Shown here: piece after piece, positions 16,906-27,065 of the stretch
Position numbering within the stretch: the first letter of the stretch is position 1
How the letters are laid out: every line of letters begins with the position of its first letter
Source: Budvicia aquatica DSM 5075 = ATCC 35567
GTDB taxonomy: Bacteria > Pseudomonadota > Gammaproteobacteria > Enterobacterales > Enterobacteriaceae
DNA length: 50,366 nt
Assembly: GCF_000427805.1 (NCBI RefSeq)
Contig: NZ_ATYS01000040.1
Span: forward strand, 1-50,366
Reading direction: 5' to 3'
Notes under the pieces: model-generated
Told to the model about the DNA's origin: nothing
Database searches by the model: none
What the model saw: the letters and a program-made list of their open reading frames with translations, nothing else
Translations under genes and position numbers: made by a program

Positions 16906-19900
16906 TTAGAAGCGGACTTTCACACCCAAATTTACTGAGGTATTACTGTAACCATTATCACCCAACTGTTGGGCCACGTTGGTCCACAGGCCGAGATTCT
17001 GGTTTAATTGACCTTCAGTACCCAGCTTCAGTTCTCCCAGATTACGGCTACCGGACTGTTTGATTTCGGTACCGTCTAATATAGCGCCAGCCTGTTGACT
17101 GTTATGCAACCAGTTGGCTTCGGCGTAAACGGTAAACAACTTGTCGGTAGCTTTGTCTTTATCGTTGATACCGTCGCGGGAGACTTTGACACCCAGACGG
17201 GTTTGCACGTTATCATGTCCACTGGAGGAGACTTTGGTGCCGCCATTTTCTGTATGATCGTCAGCCGTGATGCCGTTCCAGATAATCTGACCTTGGGGTG
17301 TAATAAACACATCACCGTTTAAGCCCTGATAAATCGGTAAACGGTAACCTGCCTCAACCGAGGCACTTAAACCGTCGATATTATAGGACTCTTTCATCTT
17401 ATCCTGACCATTCACTTGCGCATCCAGCCAACTGTACTGAACCCAGCTATCAACATAAGCCCCGTTCAGAGTCTTGGCATCCTGATACCAGGTACCGTAA
17501 AGGCCGGTGCTGTAGCCGTCAATGCTACTGTCGGCCTTATAGCCGCTGGTGCGTGATCCTGACTTGCTGTCCGCTTTACCATAAGCCACCATCAGGCCTA
17601 CACCAACGCGACCGGTATCAGATGTGTCAGTACCGAACACCTCGCCGCCGCCCTGAATCACATAGCTGTTGGTCGAAGTATGCAACTGACCGCTGTCGTC
17701 ACGGTGTTTGGTACGTGAACCCACCTGACGCAGCCATAGGCTGGAGTTCTCAGCCCGACCTTCTCGGTCTTGTAACCGCAGGTTAAACAGATTGCCTGCC
17801 GCCGCCATATTGGCCATGTAACCACCGGCTTCCGGGCGATAGATTGACGGATCCGGATTGAGTGAATTTAATGACGAGCGCAGGTACCAGTCGCCGTCAT
17901 CCGGTGCAGAAACAGCACCCTGATATAGGAAGTACTCATAGGCCCCGGCAACAGCACGACCGCTCAGCGTAAACTTACCGGATGAATCACTGCCCTGAAC
18001 GTCAATCAGTTTAATGCCGTCTCCGGTCTGGGCTCCTTCTCCCCGAGCACTCAGCACGATCAGCTTGCTGTTGCCTGACGCATTGCCGGTAATCACCAAT
18101 CGGTCGGTCAATGATGAGTCACCGTCTAGATGAGTGTTAAAAATCACCGCTCCGTTATTACTGCCGGTATAGTTACCGTCGATGATGAACTTACCGTGAC
18201 CTGCGCCAGTTAAGCTATGGCCTAAGATGAGGTTACCTTGGTTATCGATATTACCGGTCACCACGCCATAACCGCCCAGCGTCGCGCTCTCACGGATAAT
18301 CACGTCACTGGTTAGATTCGCCGGGTATGAGTCAGCCAGTGGCATCGCAACAGCAGATGTTGTCGAACTAGCCGGTAACCCGCCAATGATCAGCATGCCA
18401 CTTTCAATGTCAGTGAGGCCGGCCGACACGTTACTCCCGTCAATCTGTATCGTCCCTGTACCGCGCTTAACCAGCGATCCGACTCCACTGATATTATTGG
18501 TCAAAGCCCAGAGACCCGCGTTATCAAGGACCAACGTACCGGCGTTGTCTACGCTAGCATTTCCGAGGTTTACTGCTGTCGTGGCGGTTAACGTGGTTCC
18601 ACCGTCGGTAGTAAAGCGGCCGTCGAAATCAATATTATTACCGTTTAGCCATATATCCGCCCCGTTGATCAACCTGACTTCCCCGCGGCCTTTCAGGCTG
18701 TTTAGTAAGGTTCCTCGGGCGGTATCCAGATTCAGAATACCTTCATTACGAATGATGCCCCGACCTAAGCCCTGCGGCTGGGTCAGATGAGCGATAGCAC
18801 CGCTATTGATATTAGTCGCGCTGGTCAACTGACCATTGTTCTGTGTTACGCTTAAAGTTCCATTGGTTAACGTCATCTGGCCTTGACCCGTTAGCATGCC
18901 GTCGAGCTGCCCACCGTTAGTGATAGTTAGCGCACCACCATTAAAATCAAACTGGCTGTTGGTTAAGGCATTCAGTTGGCCAATGGTTTGGTTGTTACCG
19001 TTTAGGTCAACAGCCGTTCCGGACTGCATATTCAGTGCCGAAGTTTGGCCAAAACCATTATCGGTAATCAATACCACCGCGCCGCTGTTGATATCTGTCG
19101 CCCCGGTGTAATGACTGGCCGCGTTGCCGATATGCACCGTGCCGTTAGCATTCAGCGTAAAACCACCGTCTCCAGTTAGCCTTGCGCCCAGCTTATTATC
19201 CGTCGCATTGCTATTGGTCAGTATTATCGACTGGCCGGCAAAGGCCTCTAATTGAGCTAAGCCATAACCTAAGTACAGACCGTCGCTCTTCACTGAACCA
19301 AAGTAGTTATAGTAAGCCTCACCGACGACGATATTGTTTTGCACCAAGCCGATTGACGTATCCGGCAGCATCGGCGTACCGTCAACCTGAGTCACCACTA
19401 ACTGTGTTCCGTCACCGTTAACCGTGGTTGCGGCAATGATCTGATCATAGACATTATCGTCCTGGTCAAACAGAGACTCACCGGTCACTGGCAGCGGGTT
19501 AGCCAAGTTGCTTGGTAACCTAATGGCTAAATTACCGCCCCCGGTCATATTTAGCGTATTCACCGTCAAAAAACCGTTCGGGCGATAATCAACAGCACTG
19601 TAATCCACTTCTAACTGGCCGCCGTTTAAGGTCAGTCCACCCAGTATATGGCTTCCCTCCAGCTTGCTGGTGCCCAGTTTGCCTGCGCTGCCATTCAATA
19701 CCAGCGTTGCGTTACCCAAGGTACTGTCTGCGTCAGCATTTAGAATGAAGCGGCCGTTATCCACGGTAAGTGTACCGGTAAAGTTTCCGCCGTTGGCGCT
19801 GGAATTAAAGGTAAACTCATGGCGAGGGTCGCCTAGATCAGCCTTCAGTTCACCGCTGCCGGTTAATTGGCGTGTGAAGTCTACGTTTGCCGCTGAACTG

Positions 19901-21522
19901 GCTGATTTAAGGATAGACAACGTGCCGGCTGCGCCTAAGTCAACTACCCCGGCAGCACTGGCGAGTTGGGCCAGAGATTCTATCTGTAGCGTGCCTCCGG
20001 TGATGTTCACCGTCGCGGTATTGGCACTATTATTACCGGTCCAGATTAAGGTACCATCACCGGTCTTGGTCACGGTATTGGCTAGCAAACCGCCGTCATC
20101 CCAACCGTTGATACTAGCAGTCACGTCGCTATCAACGATAATGCGGCCGGTCTGCCGTAAGATTGCGTTCCGTCCTGAGGTCAGATCGGCGGTAATTTGT
20201 AGATCTCCGCCGTTCAGCAAGACTTGATTGGTTGTTGAGCCTAAGTTTGTATCGGCAGAAATCGCAACAATACCGCCTTGGATATCGACATCCCCGCTGA
20301 AGGTATTTGTACCGGTCAAAGTCAGGGTATTATCTTGCAGCTTAATCAGTGAACCCGCGCCGCTGATATTTAAATTCAGTAAAGTATCAGCGCTCTGCTT
20401 AAGCATGAGCACGCTGTTATTGATAATGTTGACGCTAGCGATAATATTATCTGATGTATCAATCCCTACCAGTTTGCCGCTGCCATTAATTTGAGTGATA
20501 CCGGATAATATGCCTGAGTCGCTAATGCGTATTTGCCCGTCATCATTAACAGTGCTGTTAGTTGCCGTGCCGTCACCATAGACATACTGTTTTCCATCAT
20601 CAATGGTAGTCTCTATGACTGTGGCACCAGAATTGACAATTTGAGTACCGCTTTTAATGGTCGTATTAGTTGCTGTACCACCAATATACACTTCCTGTTT
20701 GCCGCTCAGATAAATCGTCGTATTTTTAGCGGCTCCCCCATCCCTTATCTTTTGGACTCCGCCCTTAGAAATCGAACCATCACTTTCAACTTTACCTAAC
20801 AAGGTATTTTCTACTGTGCTAGGCGCACCACTACTAGTGCTATCCATAACATGTTGAGTGCCCCCCTCATAAACCACGGTATTAATGGCACTGCTAGCGG
20901 CGACAGTCTGCGATCCACTATTTATGATGGTATCTTGTGCTATACCGCCACCATAAATAGCCATCGCACCACCGTTAACGATACTGTTAGTCGCTATTCC
21001 ACCACCATAGACACTCTGTGAACCGCCGATTTTGATAGTGGTATTTTTTGCTGCACCATCGGTATAGATAAACTGTTTTCCACCATCAATAAGAGTATCA
21101 GTGGATGTGCCACCACCCCGGACCTCCTGCAAACCGTTATTATTGATGGTGGTGTCCGTTGCGTCACCACCATAAAGATACTGTCCACCGCCTGCAATAA
21201 CGGTCTTTTTTGCTATACCACCATTTTTGATAAACTGCTTGCCATCCTGATTGATAATCGTATTTTGGGCTGTGTCTCCATCGTCTATCGTTTGTGATTC
21301 ACCTGCAGAAATCGTTTCATCGTCATAAATCAGTGCCGGAGTTACAGGCATACTCAGTGCTGGCATTGCTGCCATACCTAGCAATATAGCCAATGCCAGA
21401 CTTTGTACTACTCTCGAATCCGAGGCGCTGGCTTTAGCCTTAATGTGTCCTTTTGCAAGCTCTGACACTACACACCAGCATTGCTGCCCCTTATTCCATA
21501 CAATTTTATAAATATGATTCAT
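16906..21522 (-). CDS. large AIDA/Ag43-type autotransporter adhesin
   Basis: 1538 aa. The N-terminus MNHIYKIVWN is the extended signal peptide region typical of large autotransporters; the hydrophobic core is at about 38-57. Residues about 68-340 are AIDA-type repeats of about 19 residues (pattern GGxATNTTIxxGGxQxV). Residues 340-1150 form a beta-helix passenger with autotransporter-associated repeats (GTLTVDNGRFILN, NSGAVVLITDNG). A pertactin-like autochaperone region is followed by the barrel over roughly the last 280 residues, ending in LGVKVRF. AIDA repeats are commonly O-heptosylated in this family, but no heptosyltransferase gene is in the window. Ribosome-binding site AAAGGGA precedes the ATG. 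A role in aggregation or adhesion is inferred from the family. Confidence 0.9.
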   Translation of the reverse strand: MNHIYKIVWNKGQQCWCVVSELAKGHIKAKASASDSRVVQSLALAILLGMAAMPALSMPVTPALIYDDETISAGESQTIDDGDTAQNTIINQDGKQFIKNGGIAKKTVIAGGGQYLYGGDATDTTINNNGLQEVRGGGTSTDTLIDGGKQFIYTDGAAKNTTIKIGGSQSVYGGGIATNSIVNGGAMAIYGGGIAQDTIINSGSQTVAASSAINTVVYEGGTQHVMDSTSSGAPSTVENTLLGKVESDGSISKGGVQKIRDGGAAKNTTIYLSGKQEVYIGGTATNTTIKSGTQIVNSGATVIETTIDDGKQYVYGDGTATNSTVNDDGQIRISDSGILSGITQINGSGKLVGIDTSDNIIASVNIINNSVLMLKQSADTLLNLNISGAGSLIKLQDNTLTLTGTNTFSGDVDIQGGIVAISADTNLGSTTNQVLLNGGDLQITADLTSGRNAILRQTGRIIVDSDVTASINGWDDGGLLANTVTKTGDGTLIWTGNNSANTATVNITGGTLQIESLAQLASAAGVVDLGAAGTLSILKSASSAANVDFTRQLTGSGELKADLGDPRHEFTFNSSANGGNFTGTLTVDNGRFILNADADSTLGNATLVLNGSAGKLGTSKLEGSHILGGLTLNGGQLEVDYSAVDYRPNGFLTVNTLNMTGGGNLAIRLPSNLANPLPVTGESLFDQDDNVYDQIIAATTVNGDGTQLVVTQVDGTPMLPDTSIGLVQNNIVVGEAYYNYFGSVKSDGLYLGYGLAQLEAFAGQSIILTNSNATDNKLGARLTGDGGFTLNANGTVHIGNAASHYTGATDINSGAVVLITDNGFGQTSALNMQSGTAVDLNGNNQTIGQLNALTNSQFDFNGGALTITNGGQLDGMLTGQGQMTLTNGTLSVTQNNGQLTSATNINSGAIAHLTQPQGLGRGIIRNEGILNLDTARGTLLNSLKGRGEVRLINGADIWLNGNNIDFDGRFTTDGGTTLTATTAVNLGNASVDNAGTLVLDNAGLWALTNNISGVGSLVKRGTGTIQIDGSNVSAGLTDIESGMLIIGGLPASSTTSAVAMPLADSYPANLTSDVIIRESATLGGYGVVTGNIDNQGNLILGHSLTGAGHGKFIIDGNYTGSNNGAVIFNTHLDGDSSLTDRLVITGNASGNSKLIVLSARGEGAQTGDGIKLIDVQGSDSSGKFTLSGRAVAGAYEYFLYQGAVSAPDDGDWYLRSSLNSLNPDPSIYRPEAGGYMANMAAAGNLFNLRLQDREGRAENSSLWLRQVGSRTKHRDDSGQLHTSTNSYVIQGGGEVFGTDTSDTGRVGVGLMVAYGKADSKSGSRTSGYKADSSIDGYSTGLYGTWYQDAKTLNGAYVDSWVQYSWLDAQVNGQDKMKESYNIDGLSASVEAGYRLPIYQGLNGDVFITPQGQIIWNGITADDHTENGGTKVSSSGHDNVQTRLGVKVSRDGINDKDKATDKLFTVYAEANWLHNSQQAGAILDGTEIKQSGSRNLGELKLGTEGQLNQNLGLWTNVAQQLGDNGYSNTSVNLGVKVRF
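20503..21321 (-). repeat. AIDA-type repeats within autotransporter passenger
   Basis: About thirteen degenerate units of roughly 57 bases encode the pattern GGxAxNTxIxxGGxQxVxxGG. The DNA copies have diverged, so rapid slippage is less likely than in the Gly-rich linker of the neighbouring autotransporter. Confidence 0.75.
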
Positions 21523-22620
21523 TGATAGTCCCTTTATATGTTAAATATTAGCAACTGACATTGGTAATTAACGCTATCGAGATATGATTAATGGTCTTTT
21601 CGATTATGGTTAAATATCGGGGTTTGATAAAAACAACCGTCAGAACTGGCGGGATATTTATCCATAAATATTAAACTTGTTGGTTTATTTTTAATTTAAA
21701 TGCATAAATGCGTTGTAAGTTGTACTGATTGTTACGGGTAGTTAGCTTTATTTAGCTGAGGGTTTATGAAGTGGATGTGTCGGTATGATTGTCGTTTTGA
21801 TAAATGAATAAGTAACTTCATTATACTAATTCCCTTTGTTTTTTATAAAAATACTTGGGCAGGTAGTAGGTGATTGTATCACTGGGATTCGAGATGATCA
21901 GCATGTAAGATCGGAATGAAATGTTAAAATGGTCTATTATTTCTTTAATTTAATTATTTTTGGGTTTATTGTCTATCAAACGATCTAATTGAGATCTTTA
22001 AAGCTAAAATGACAAATAAAAACAGAGTTTAGTTAAAGGAATAAATTTAGTTACAAGCTAATTTGTTATTTAAATGTCAATGTGGAGTAACTATTATTTT
22101 TTATAGTTTGAAATATGAGTGATAATCTATTTTCAAGTTATTCTCGTTGGCTAATGCGTTATGTTATATATAGTGGCCAATGTATAGCAATGATTTGATC
22201 TTGGTAGTTTACCCTACAACATTTTATTTAGGCCAAGAGCAATCCCTCGCAGCTCTAAAGGGGAAATATAATTGTCTCTTGTGTGATAGCACTGACGTTG
22301 ATGATAAGAAGGTATTGTAGTGGCATAGCTAATTTGGCATTTGAATAGAAATAGCATCAATTGACTGCATGTACAACCCGCCAAAGATAAATCCTTACTC
22401 AATATTAATGACTGCAATTTTTAGTTATTTCAAACTTATTGACTTTAAAATGAGCTAATATCCTAATTAATTTAATAAAAATTCGGCATAATTTAAAAAA
22501 ATAAATGATTGAGTAGGGGGGCGAAAAGCCCTATATTGGCCGCGCTTTATACATAAGCAATCACTTTTTTAACTTATTTATTCAACTGGCGTTACTGATA
22601 ACCTCGGTTGTAGGAGAGAT
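21523..22620. other. AT-rich spacer between divergent genes
   Basis: About 1.1 kb with no confident gene. It must contain promoters for the minus-strand autotransporter and for the diaminobutyrate operon. A short GGGC/GCCC hairpin lies at 22519-22531. A 67-codon minus-strand frame at 22214-22417 shows no recognisable family. Confidence 0.35.
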
Positions 22621-24015
22621 ATGATGACGGATAAAGTCCGTATTGATAGTTTAGGTGTGAATTCATTCAATGAAAATAATGAAACTTATTTAGCCAGACA
22701 GGCTGAATATGAATCGAATGTTAGGAGTTATCCACGCAAATTGCCGTTAGCAATTGCCAAAGCCTCGGGCGTTTGGATAACTGATGTTGAGAATAATCAA
22801 TATCTTGATTGTTTGGCTGGCGCGGGAACGTTAGCGCTTGGTCATAACCATCCTGATGTGCTGCAAAGCATCCAAAATGTCATTACTAGCGGCTTGCCGT
22901 TACATACACTGGATCTGACAACGCCGTTGAAAGATCAATTCTCCGCTTATTTACTCTCTCTATTACCCGGGCAGGGCAAAGAATACTGCCTGCAGTTTAC
23001 CGGCCCTTCCGGCGCTGATGCCGTTGAAGCTGCGCTGAAGCTGGCAAAAAAGTACACCGGCCGTTCCGGCGTGATTAGTTTCTCCGGCGGCTATCACGGT
23101 ATGACTCACGGCGCGCTTGCAGTAACGGGTAACCTGTCGCCGAAAGAAGCCGTTAATGGCATGATGCCGGAAGTCCAGTTTATGCCTTATCCGCATTTGT
23201 ACCGCTGCCCGCTGGGCATTGGTGGTGAGGCGGGCGTTAAGGCATTAACCTACTATTTTGAAAACCTGATCAATGACGTAGAAAGCGGCGTGCGTAAGCC
23301 TGCGGCGGTCATTTTGGAAGCCGTTCAGGGTGAGGGTGGGGTTAACCCGGCGCCGGTAGAGTGGTTACAGCGCATTCGCCAAGTCACTCAAGAACACGGT
23401 ATTCTGCTGATTATCGATGAGGTTCAGGCCGGTTTTGCCCGCACCGGCAAGCTATTTGCCTTTGAACATGCCGGTATTGAGCCGGATATCATTGTGATGT
23501 CTAAAGCCGTTGGTGGTGGCCTGCCATTGGCGGTATTGGGCATAAAGAAACAGTTTGATGCCTGGGAGCCCGGCCACCATACCGGTACTTTCCGCGGTAA
23601 CCAACTGGCGATGGCAACCGGTTTGACAACGCTGAAACATCTGAAAGAACATCGAATCGCTGACAAAGTAGCGACTCAGGGAGAGTGGCTGAAGGCAAAA
23701 CTGGCCGGGCTGCAAAAACGTTATCCGGTGATTGGTCACGTTCGTGGTCTGGGTTTAATGATTGGCATTGAAATTGTTAAGCCTGATGAAACTCAGGATC
23801 ATATGGGTTGTTATCCTGCAGACGGTCAATTATCGGCACTGTTACAGAAAAAATGCTTTGAAGCCGGGCTGATTCTGGAGCGTGGCGGACGCGGCGGCTG
23901 CGTGTTACGGCTGTTACCGTCCTTGCTGATCACTAACGATGAACTGCGAATTTTCTTAGAAAAATTTGAGCAAGCCCTGTTAGCCGCCGGCATCAAGCCT
24001 GTTGACGTGGAGTAA
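22621..24015 (+). CDS. dat: diaminobutyrate--2-oxoglutarate aminotransferase
   Basis: 464-aa PLP enzyme of the class III (omega) aminotransferase family, converting L-aspartate 4-semialdehyde plus glutamate to L-2,4-diaminobutyrate. Visible features: [15 protein letters not shown] (128-142), [11 protein letters not shown] (154-164), Asp266 in [15 protein letters not shown], and the Schiff-base Lys295 in [13 protein letters not shown]. The length fits the family. It is followed 9 bases later by the diaminobutyrate decarboxylase, the usual gene pair for making 1,3-diaminopropane. Start supported by AGGAGAG; ATG 22624 is an equally good alternative start. Confidence 0.93.
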   Translation: MMTDKVRIDSLGVNSFNENNETYLARQAEYESNVRSYPRKLPLAIAKASGVWITDVENNQYLDCLAGAGTLALGHNHPDVLQSIQNVITSGLPLHTLDLTTPLKDQFSAYLLSLLPGQGKEYCLQFTGPSGADAVEAALKLAKKYTGRSGVISFSGGYHGMTHGALAVTGNLSPKEAVNGMMPEVQFMPYPHLYRCPLGIGGEAGVKALTYYFENLINDVESGVRKPAAVILEAVQGEGGVNPAPVEWLQRIRQVTQEHGILLIIDEVQAGFARTGKLFAFEHAGIEPDIIVMSKAVGGGLPLAVLGIKKQFDAWEPGHHTGTFRGNQLAMATGLTTLKHLKEHRIADKVATQGEWLKAKLAGLQKRYPVIGHVRGLGLMIGIEIVKPDETQDHMGCYPADGQLSALLQKKCFEAGLILERGGRGGCVLRLLPSLLITNDELRIFLEKFEQALLAAGIKPVDVE

Positions 24016-24024
24016 GTTATTGCG

Positions 24025-25497
24025 ATGTCTAAATTAAACCCAATTTTGGCAGCCTCAGCGCACAGTACCGAGGCATACCAACAAGCAATAGCTCAGAGTA
24101 GTCAGGCGGTTGTCCAGTGGCTGCAGCAACCCGAGATGTATCAGGGAAAAACCGTTGCTGAACTGCGTGAACGTATCACTCTGGATTTTAACCCTCAGGG
24201 CTTGGGTAACCAGGCTGCGATTGAACGAGCGGTTGAGTACTTTTTAAAAGACAGCCTGTCTGTCCATCATCCGCAGTGCGTTGCTCATTTGCATTGCCCG
24301 AGCCTGGTAATCAGTCAGGCTGCTGAAGTGTTAATCAATGCCACTAACCAAAGTATGGACTCTTGGGATCAAAGCCCGTCGGCGACCATTATCGAAATGA
24401 AGTTGATCGAGTGGTTGCGCACTCAGGTTGGCTATCAGCCCGGAGATGCAGGCGTATTCACCAGCGGGGGAACTCAGAGTAATCTGATGGGCCTGATGCT
24501 GGCACGGGATGCCTTCTTTGCCCGTCAAGGACACTCGGTTCAGCAAGACGGTCTGGTGGGCAACCTAACAAAGATTAAAGTCCTCTGTTCTGAGAACGCT
24601 CATTTCTCGGTGCAAAAGAACATGGCTTTAATGGGGTTAGGCTATCAGTCCGTTACGTTGGTGAAAACTGACTATTTCGGTCGCTTAGATTTTAACGATT
24701 TAAGCGAAAAAGTGGCGCAGGCTCAGGCCAACGGCGAACAGATTCTGGCCATTGTGGCTACCGCAGGTACCACGGATGCCGGAGCCATCGATCCACTACG
24801 CGCTATCGCGACTTTGGCGGCGCAACATCAGATTTGGGTGCATGTTGATGCAGCATGGGGCGGCGCACTGTTGCTGTCTGAGAAGTACCGCGACTATTTG
24901 GATGGTATAGAATTGGTGGATTCCATTACTCTGGACTTCCATAAACAGTTCTTCCAGACCATAAGCTGTGGCGCTTTCCTGCTAAAAGAAGCCCGCCACT
25001 ATGAACTGATGCGTTATCAGGCGGCCTACCTGAACTCTGAGTTTGATGAAGCTCAGGGGGTGCCTAATTTGGTTTCTAAATCTTTGCAGACTACCCGCCG
25101 TTTTGATGCGTTAAAACTGTGGATGGGCTTAGAAGCTTTAGGGCAAAAGCAGTACGCTGAGATCATCGATCATGGCGTTACACTGGCGCAGCAGGTCGCG
25201 CACTATATTTCACAGCAAGCGTCGCTGGAATTAGTCATGCAGCCACAGTTGGCCAGCGTCCTGTTTCGCTACCGTTCGCAGCAGTTAGCGACGGGTAGTG
25301 ATGCAGCGATAGGGTTGCTTAACCAGAAGATTGGTGATGCCTTATTAGCGTCAGGGCTGGCTAACGTTGGAGTTACCGAATTTAATGGCATCACCTGCCT
25401 GAAAATGACGTTACTAAATCCGACGGTCACTTTAGATGATATTAAAGCCTTACTGGCCTTGGTCGATAGTACCGCGCAACGGTTGCTGACGGTTTAA
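24025..25497 (+). CDS. ddc: L-2,4-diaminobutyrate decarboxylase
   Basis: 490-aa group II PLP decarboxylase, producing 1,3-diaminopropane and CO2 from diaminobutyrate with consumption of a proton. Motifs: TSGGTQSNLMGLMLARD (146-162), HVDAAWGG (273-280) with Asp275 pairing the pyridine nitrogen, and LDFHKQFF (303-310) with the PLP lysine Lys307. It forms a two-gene operon with the preceding aminotransferase and ends at a strong terminator. Compared with related tyrosine and glutamate decarboxylases, the gene pair decides the substrate assignment. Confidence 0.93.
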   Translation: MSKLNPILAASAHSTEAYQQAIAQSSQAVVQWLQQPEMYQGKTVAELRERITLDFNPQGLGNQAAIERAVEYFLKDSLSVHHPQCVAHLHCPSLVISQAAEVLINATNQSMDSWDQSPSATIIEMKLIEWLRTQVGYQPGDAGVFTSGGTQSNLMGLMLARDAFFARQGHSVQQDGLVGNLTKIKVLCSENAHFSVQKNMALMGLGYQSVTLVKTDYFGRLDFNDLSEKVAQAQANGEQILAIVATAGTTDAGAIDPLRAIATLAAQHQIWVHVDAAWGGALLLSEKYRDYLDGIELVDSITLDFHKQFFQTISCGAFLLKEARHYELMRYQAAYLNSEFDEAQGVPNLVSKSLQTTRRFDALKLWMGLEALGQKQYAEIIDHGVTLAQQVAHYISQQASLELVMQPQLASVLFRYRSQQLATGSDAAIGLLNQKIGDALLASGLANVGVTEFNGITCLKMTLLNPTVTLDDIKALLALVDSTAQRLLTV

Positions 25498-25525
25498 TCC
25501 CACGGTTCTGTTCTACGCGATAGCT

Positions 25526-25560
25526 AAAAGCCGATAACGTTTTATTGTTATCGGCTTTTT
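25526..25560 (+). terminator. terminator of dat-ddc operon
   Basis: Long stem AAAAGCCGATAAC with GTTATCGGCTTTT (25526-25538 and 25547-25559), 8-base loop, then a T tract. The symmetry lets it also act on transcription from the right. Confidence 0.85.
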
Positions 25561-25623
25561 TATTCCTAGTTGGATACCACGTCCATTTATGGGAAAGCTC
25601 CCCCTAGCGGGTGGCTATGTGGT

Positions 25624-26337
25624 TTACTCTTTAGGTAGCTTGGGATGAATGTGCGGGTGGTGGTGTTGGTGTAGGTGCTGGTGAATATTAGCTTCATGCA
25701 ACCCTTTGGCTGATAACACCATCGCCCGCGTCGCAATATCCGTCACAAAATGTTCATCATGAGAGACCAGCAGTATAGCGCCATCAAAAGTTAGCAGTGC
25801 CGTGCGTAACTTGGCACCGTTTTCAGCATCGACGCCGTTTGTCGGTTCATCAAGCAGAAGGACATCCGGCCGCATGGCGAGAAGGCCTGCAAGACAAACC
25901 AGTCGTTTCTCCCCCCCTGACAGGCGATGGGTAAAGCGTTCAGCCAGATGGGCAATCCCCAATTTATCCAGTGTTTCAGCGGCACATTGTCGGGCTTCTT
26001 GATTAGACATGCCGGTGTTGCAGGGGCCAAATGCAACGTCTTCGATAACGCTCGGGCAGAAAAGCTGGTCGTCGCTTTCCTGAAAGAGAAAACCAATGCG
26101 CGGCCTCTGGATACGAAATTCAGCCTCTCGTTTGCAAGCCTGTCCGAACAGGATAACCTCCCCTGCCTCAGGATACTCAAGGCCAGCAATAGTACGTAAC
26201 AGCGTCGTCTTACCGACGCCATTGGGACCGACAATAGCCAGCCGTTCACCGGCACTGAGAACCATTTCGACATTATTGAGGATGGTTTTACCATCGCGAA
26301 GTACCCTGAGGTCATTCAGCCGGATAAGTTCAGTCAT
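25624..26337 (-). CDS. nikO: nickel/cobalt ECF transporter ATPase
   Basis: 237-aa ABC ATPase energising the Ni2+/Co2+ importer. Walker A GPNGVGKTT (37-45), LSGGEKR signature, Walker B VLLLDEP, and the SHD H-loop are all present. The C-terminus ends in a histidine-rich tail (HQHLHQHHHPHIH), which may bind Ni2+. It is the last gene of the minus-strand operon nikK-M-L-Q-O and overlaps the permease gene by four bases. Nickel rather than cobalt is inferred from the DUF4198 and NikL partners and the divergent urease operon. Confidence 0.92.
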   Translation of the reverse strand: MTELIRLNDLRVLRDGKTILNNVEMVLSAGERLAIVGPNGVGKTTLLRTIAGLEYPEAGEVILFGQACKREAEFRIQRPRIGFLFQESDDQLFCPSVIEDVAFGPCNTGMSNQEARQCAAETLDKLGIAHLAERFTHRLSGGEKRLVCLAGLLAMRPDVLLLDEPTNGVDAENGAKLRTALLTFDGAILLVSHDEHFVTDIATRAMVLSAKGLHEANIHQHLHQHHHPHIHPKLPKE

Positions 26338-27065
26338 AATTTATCCCAAAGCAAAAGAAGTATTGAACTGCCTATCAGCCCGCCGGCAGCAATCCAGTCA
26401 GAAAAGGGGGGCGGAGGTAGCGGGGTTTGTGGAAAGCGACCTGAATATCCCCGCAGGCGCATCGCCTCTTCCACGCGGTCGGCCCGTTCCATCGCACGAA
26501 TAAGCAGCATACCGAGAAGATAACCATAGCTCCGCCACGTATGCCGATTGGATCGAGGGATAAAGGCACGTGCACGCATAGACTCCTGCAGACGAGAAAA
26601 CTCATCCTGAATCAAGGCTAAATAGCGGACGACGGCCACAAACAATCGGACCAGCGGTTCCGGAACGTGCAACCCCAGCAGCGCGTTTCCGAGGCGGATT
26701 GGATCGGCGGTAGCAAAAAGAAACGAGATCAGTAATACAGATGCCGTCACCTTGCATGCCAGAACGATAGCTCGCCACAGTCCATCCGTACTGGCCGTCA
26801 GAGGCCCCAGATGAAAAAGTGGCGTTCCGGGTAATGTGAAAGGCAGGGTAATGAGCAGTAAGATTAAGAAGCCTTCGAGATGGAGAAGTCTTCTCCAAGG
26901 GAGCGGTTGGCGGCAGGCAGCGTAGAGCATCAGCACGGCAAATAAGCCGGCAACGGCGGGTGCCAGATTTTTAACCGGTGTAAAGACAATCAGCGCCCCC
27001 ATGGCGGCAATCAGGCGCAAACGCAGATCAACCGGGCGGCTCATCGTCCGCGACTGCGAATCCAT
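26334..27065 (-). CDS. nikQ: nickel/cobalt ECF transporter transmembrane protein
   Basis: 243-aa T-component (CbiQ/NikQ) that couples the ATPase to the substrate-binding unit. Five to six hydrophobic helices are visible, plus the cytoplasmic coupling motifs with the ESMRARAF and EAMRLRGYSG signatures (Ala-Arg-Gly type), which contact the ATPase. It overlaps nikL by 25 bases at its start and nikO by four bases at its end, showing tight coupling. The start is the conventional ATG. Confidence 0.9.
   Translation of the reverse strand: MDSQSRTMSRPVDLRLRLIAAMGALIVFTPVKNLAPAVAGLFAVLMLYAACRQPLPWRRLLHLEGFLILLLITLPFTLPGTPLFHLGPLTASTDGLWRAIVLACKVTASVLLISFLFATADPIRLGNALLGLHVPEPLVRLFVAVVRYLALIQDEFSRLQESMRARAFIPRSNRHTWRSYGYLLGMLLIRAMERADRVEEAMRLRGYSGRFPQTPLPPPPFSDWIAAGGLIGSSILLLLWDKL

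Noticed and set aside
22214-22417. 67-aa minus-strand frame before dat
   Set aside because: No family motif, no clear ribosome-binding site, AT-rich spacer composition; transposase origin could not be supported.
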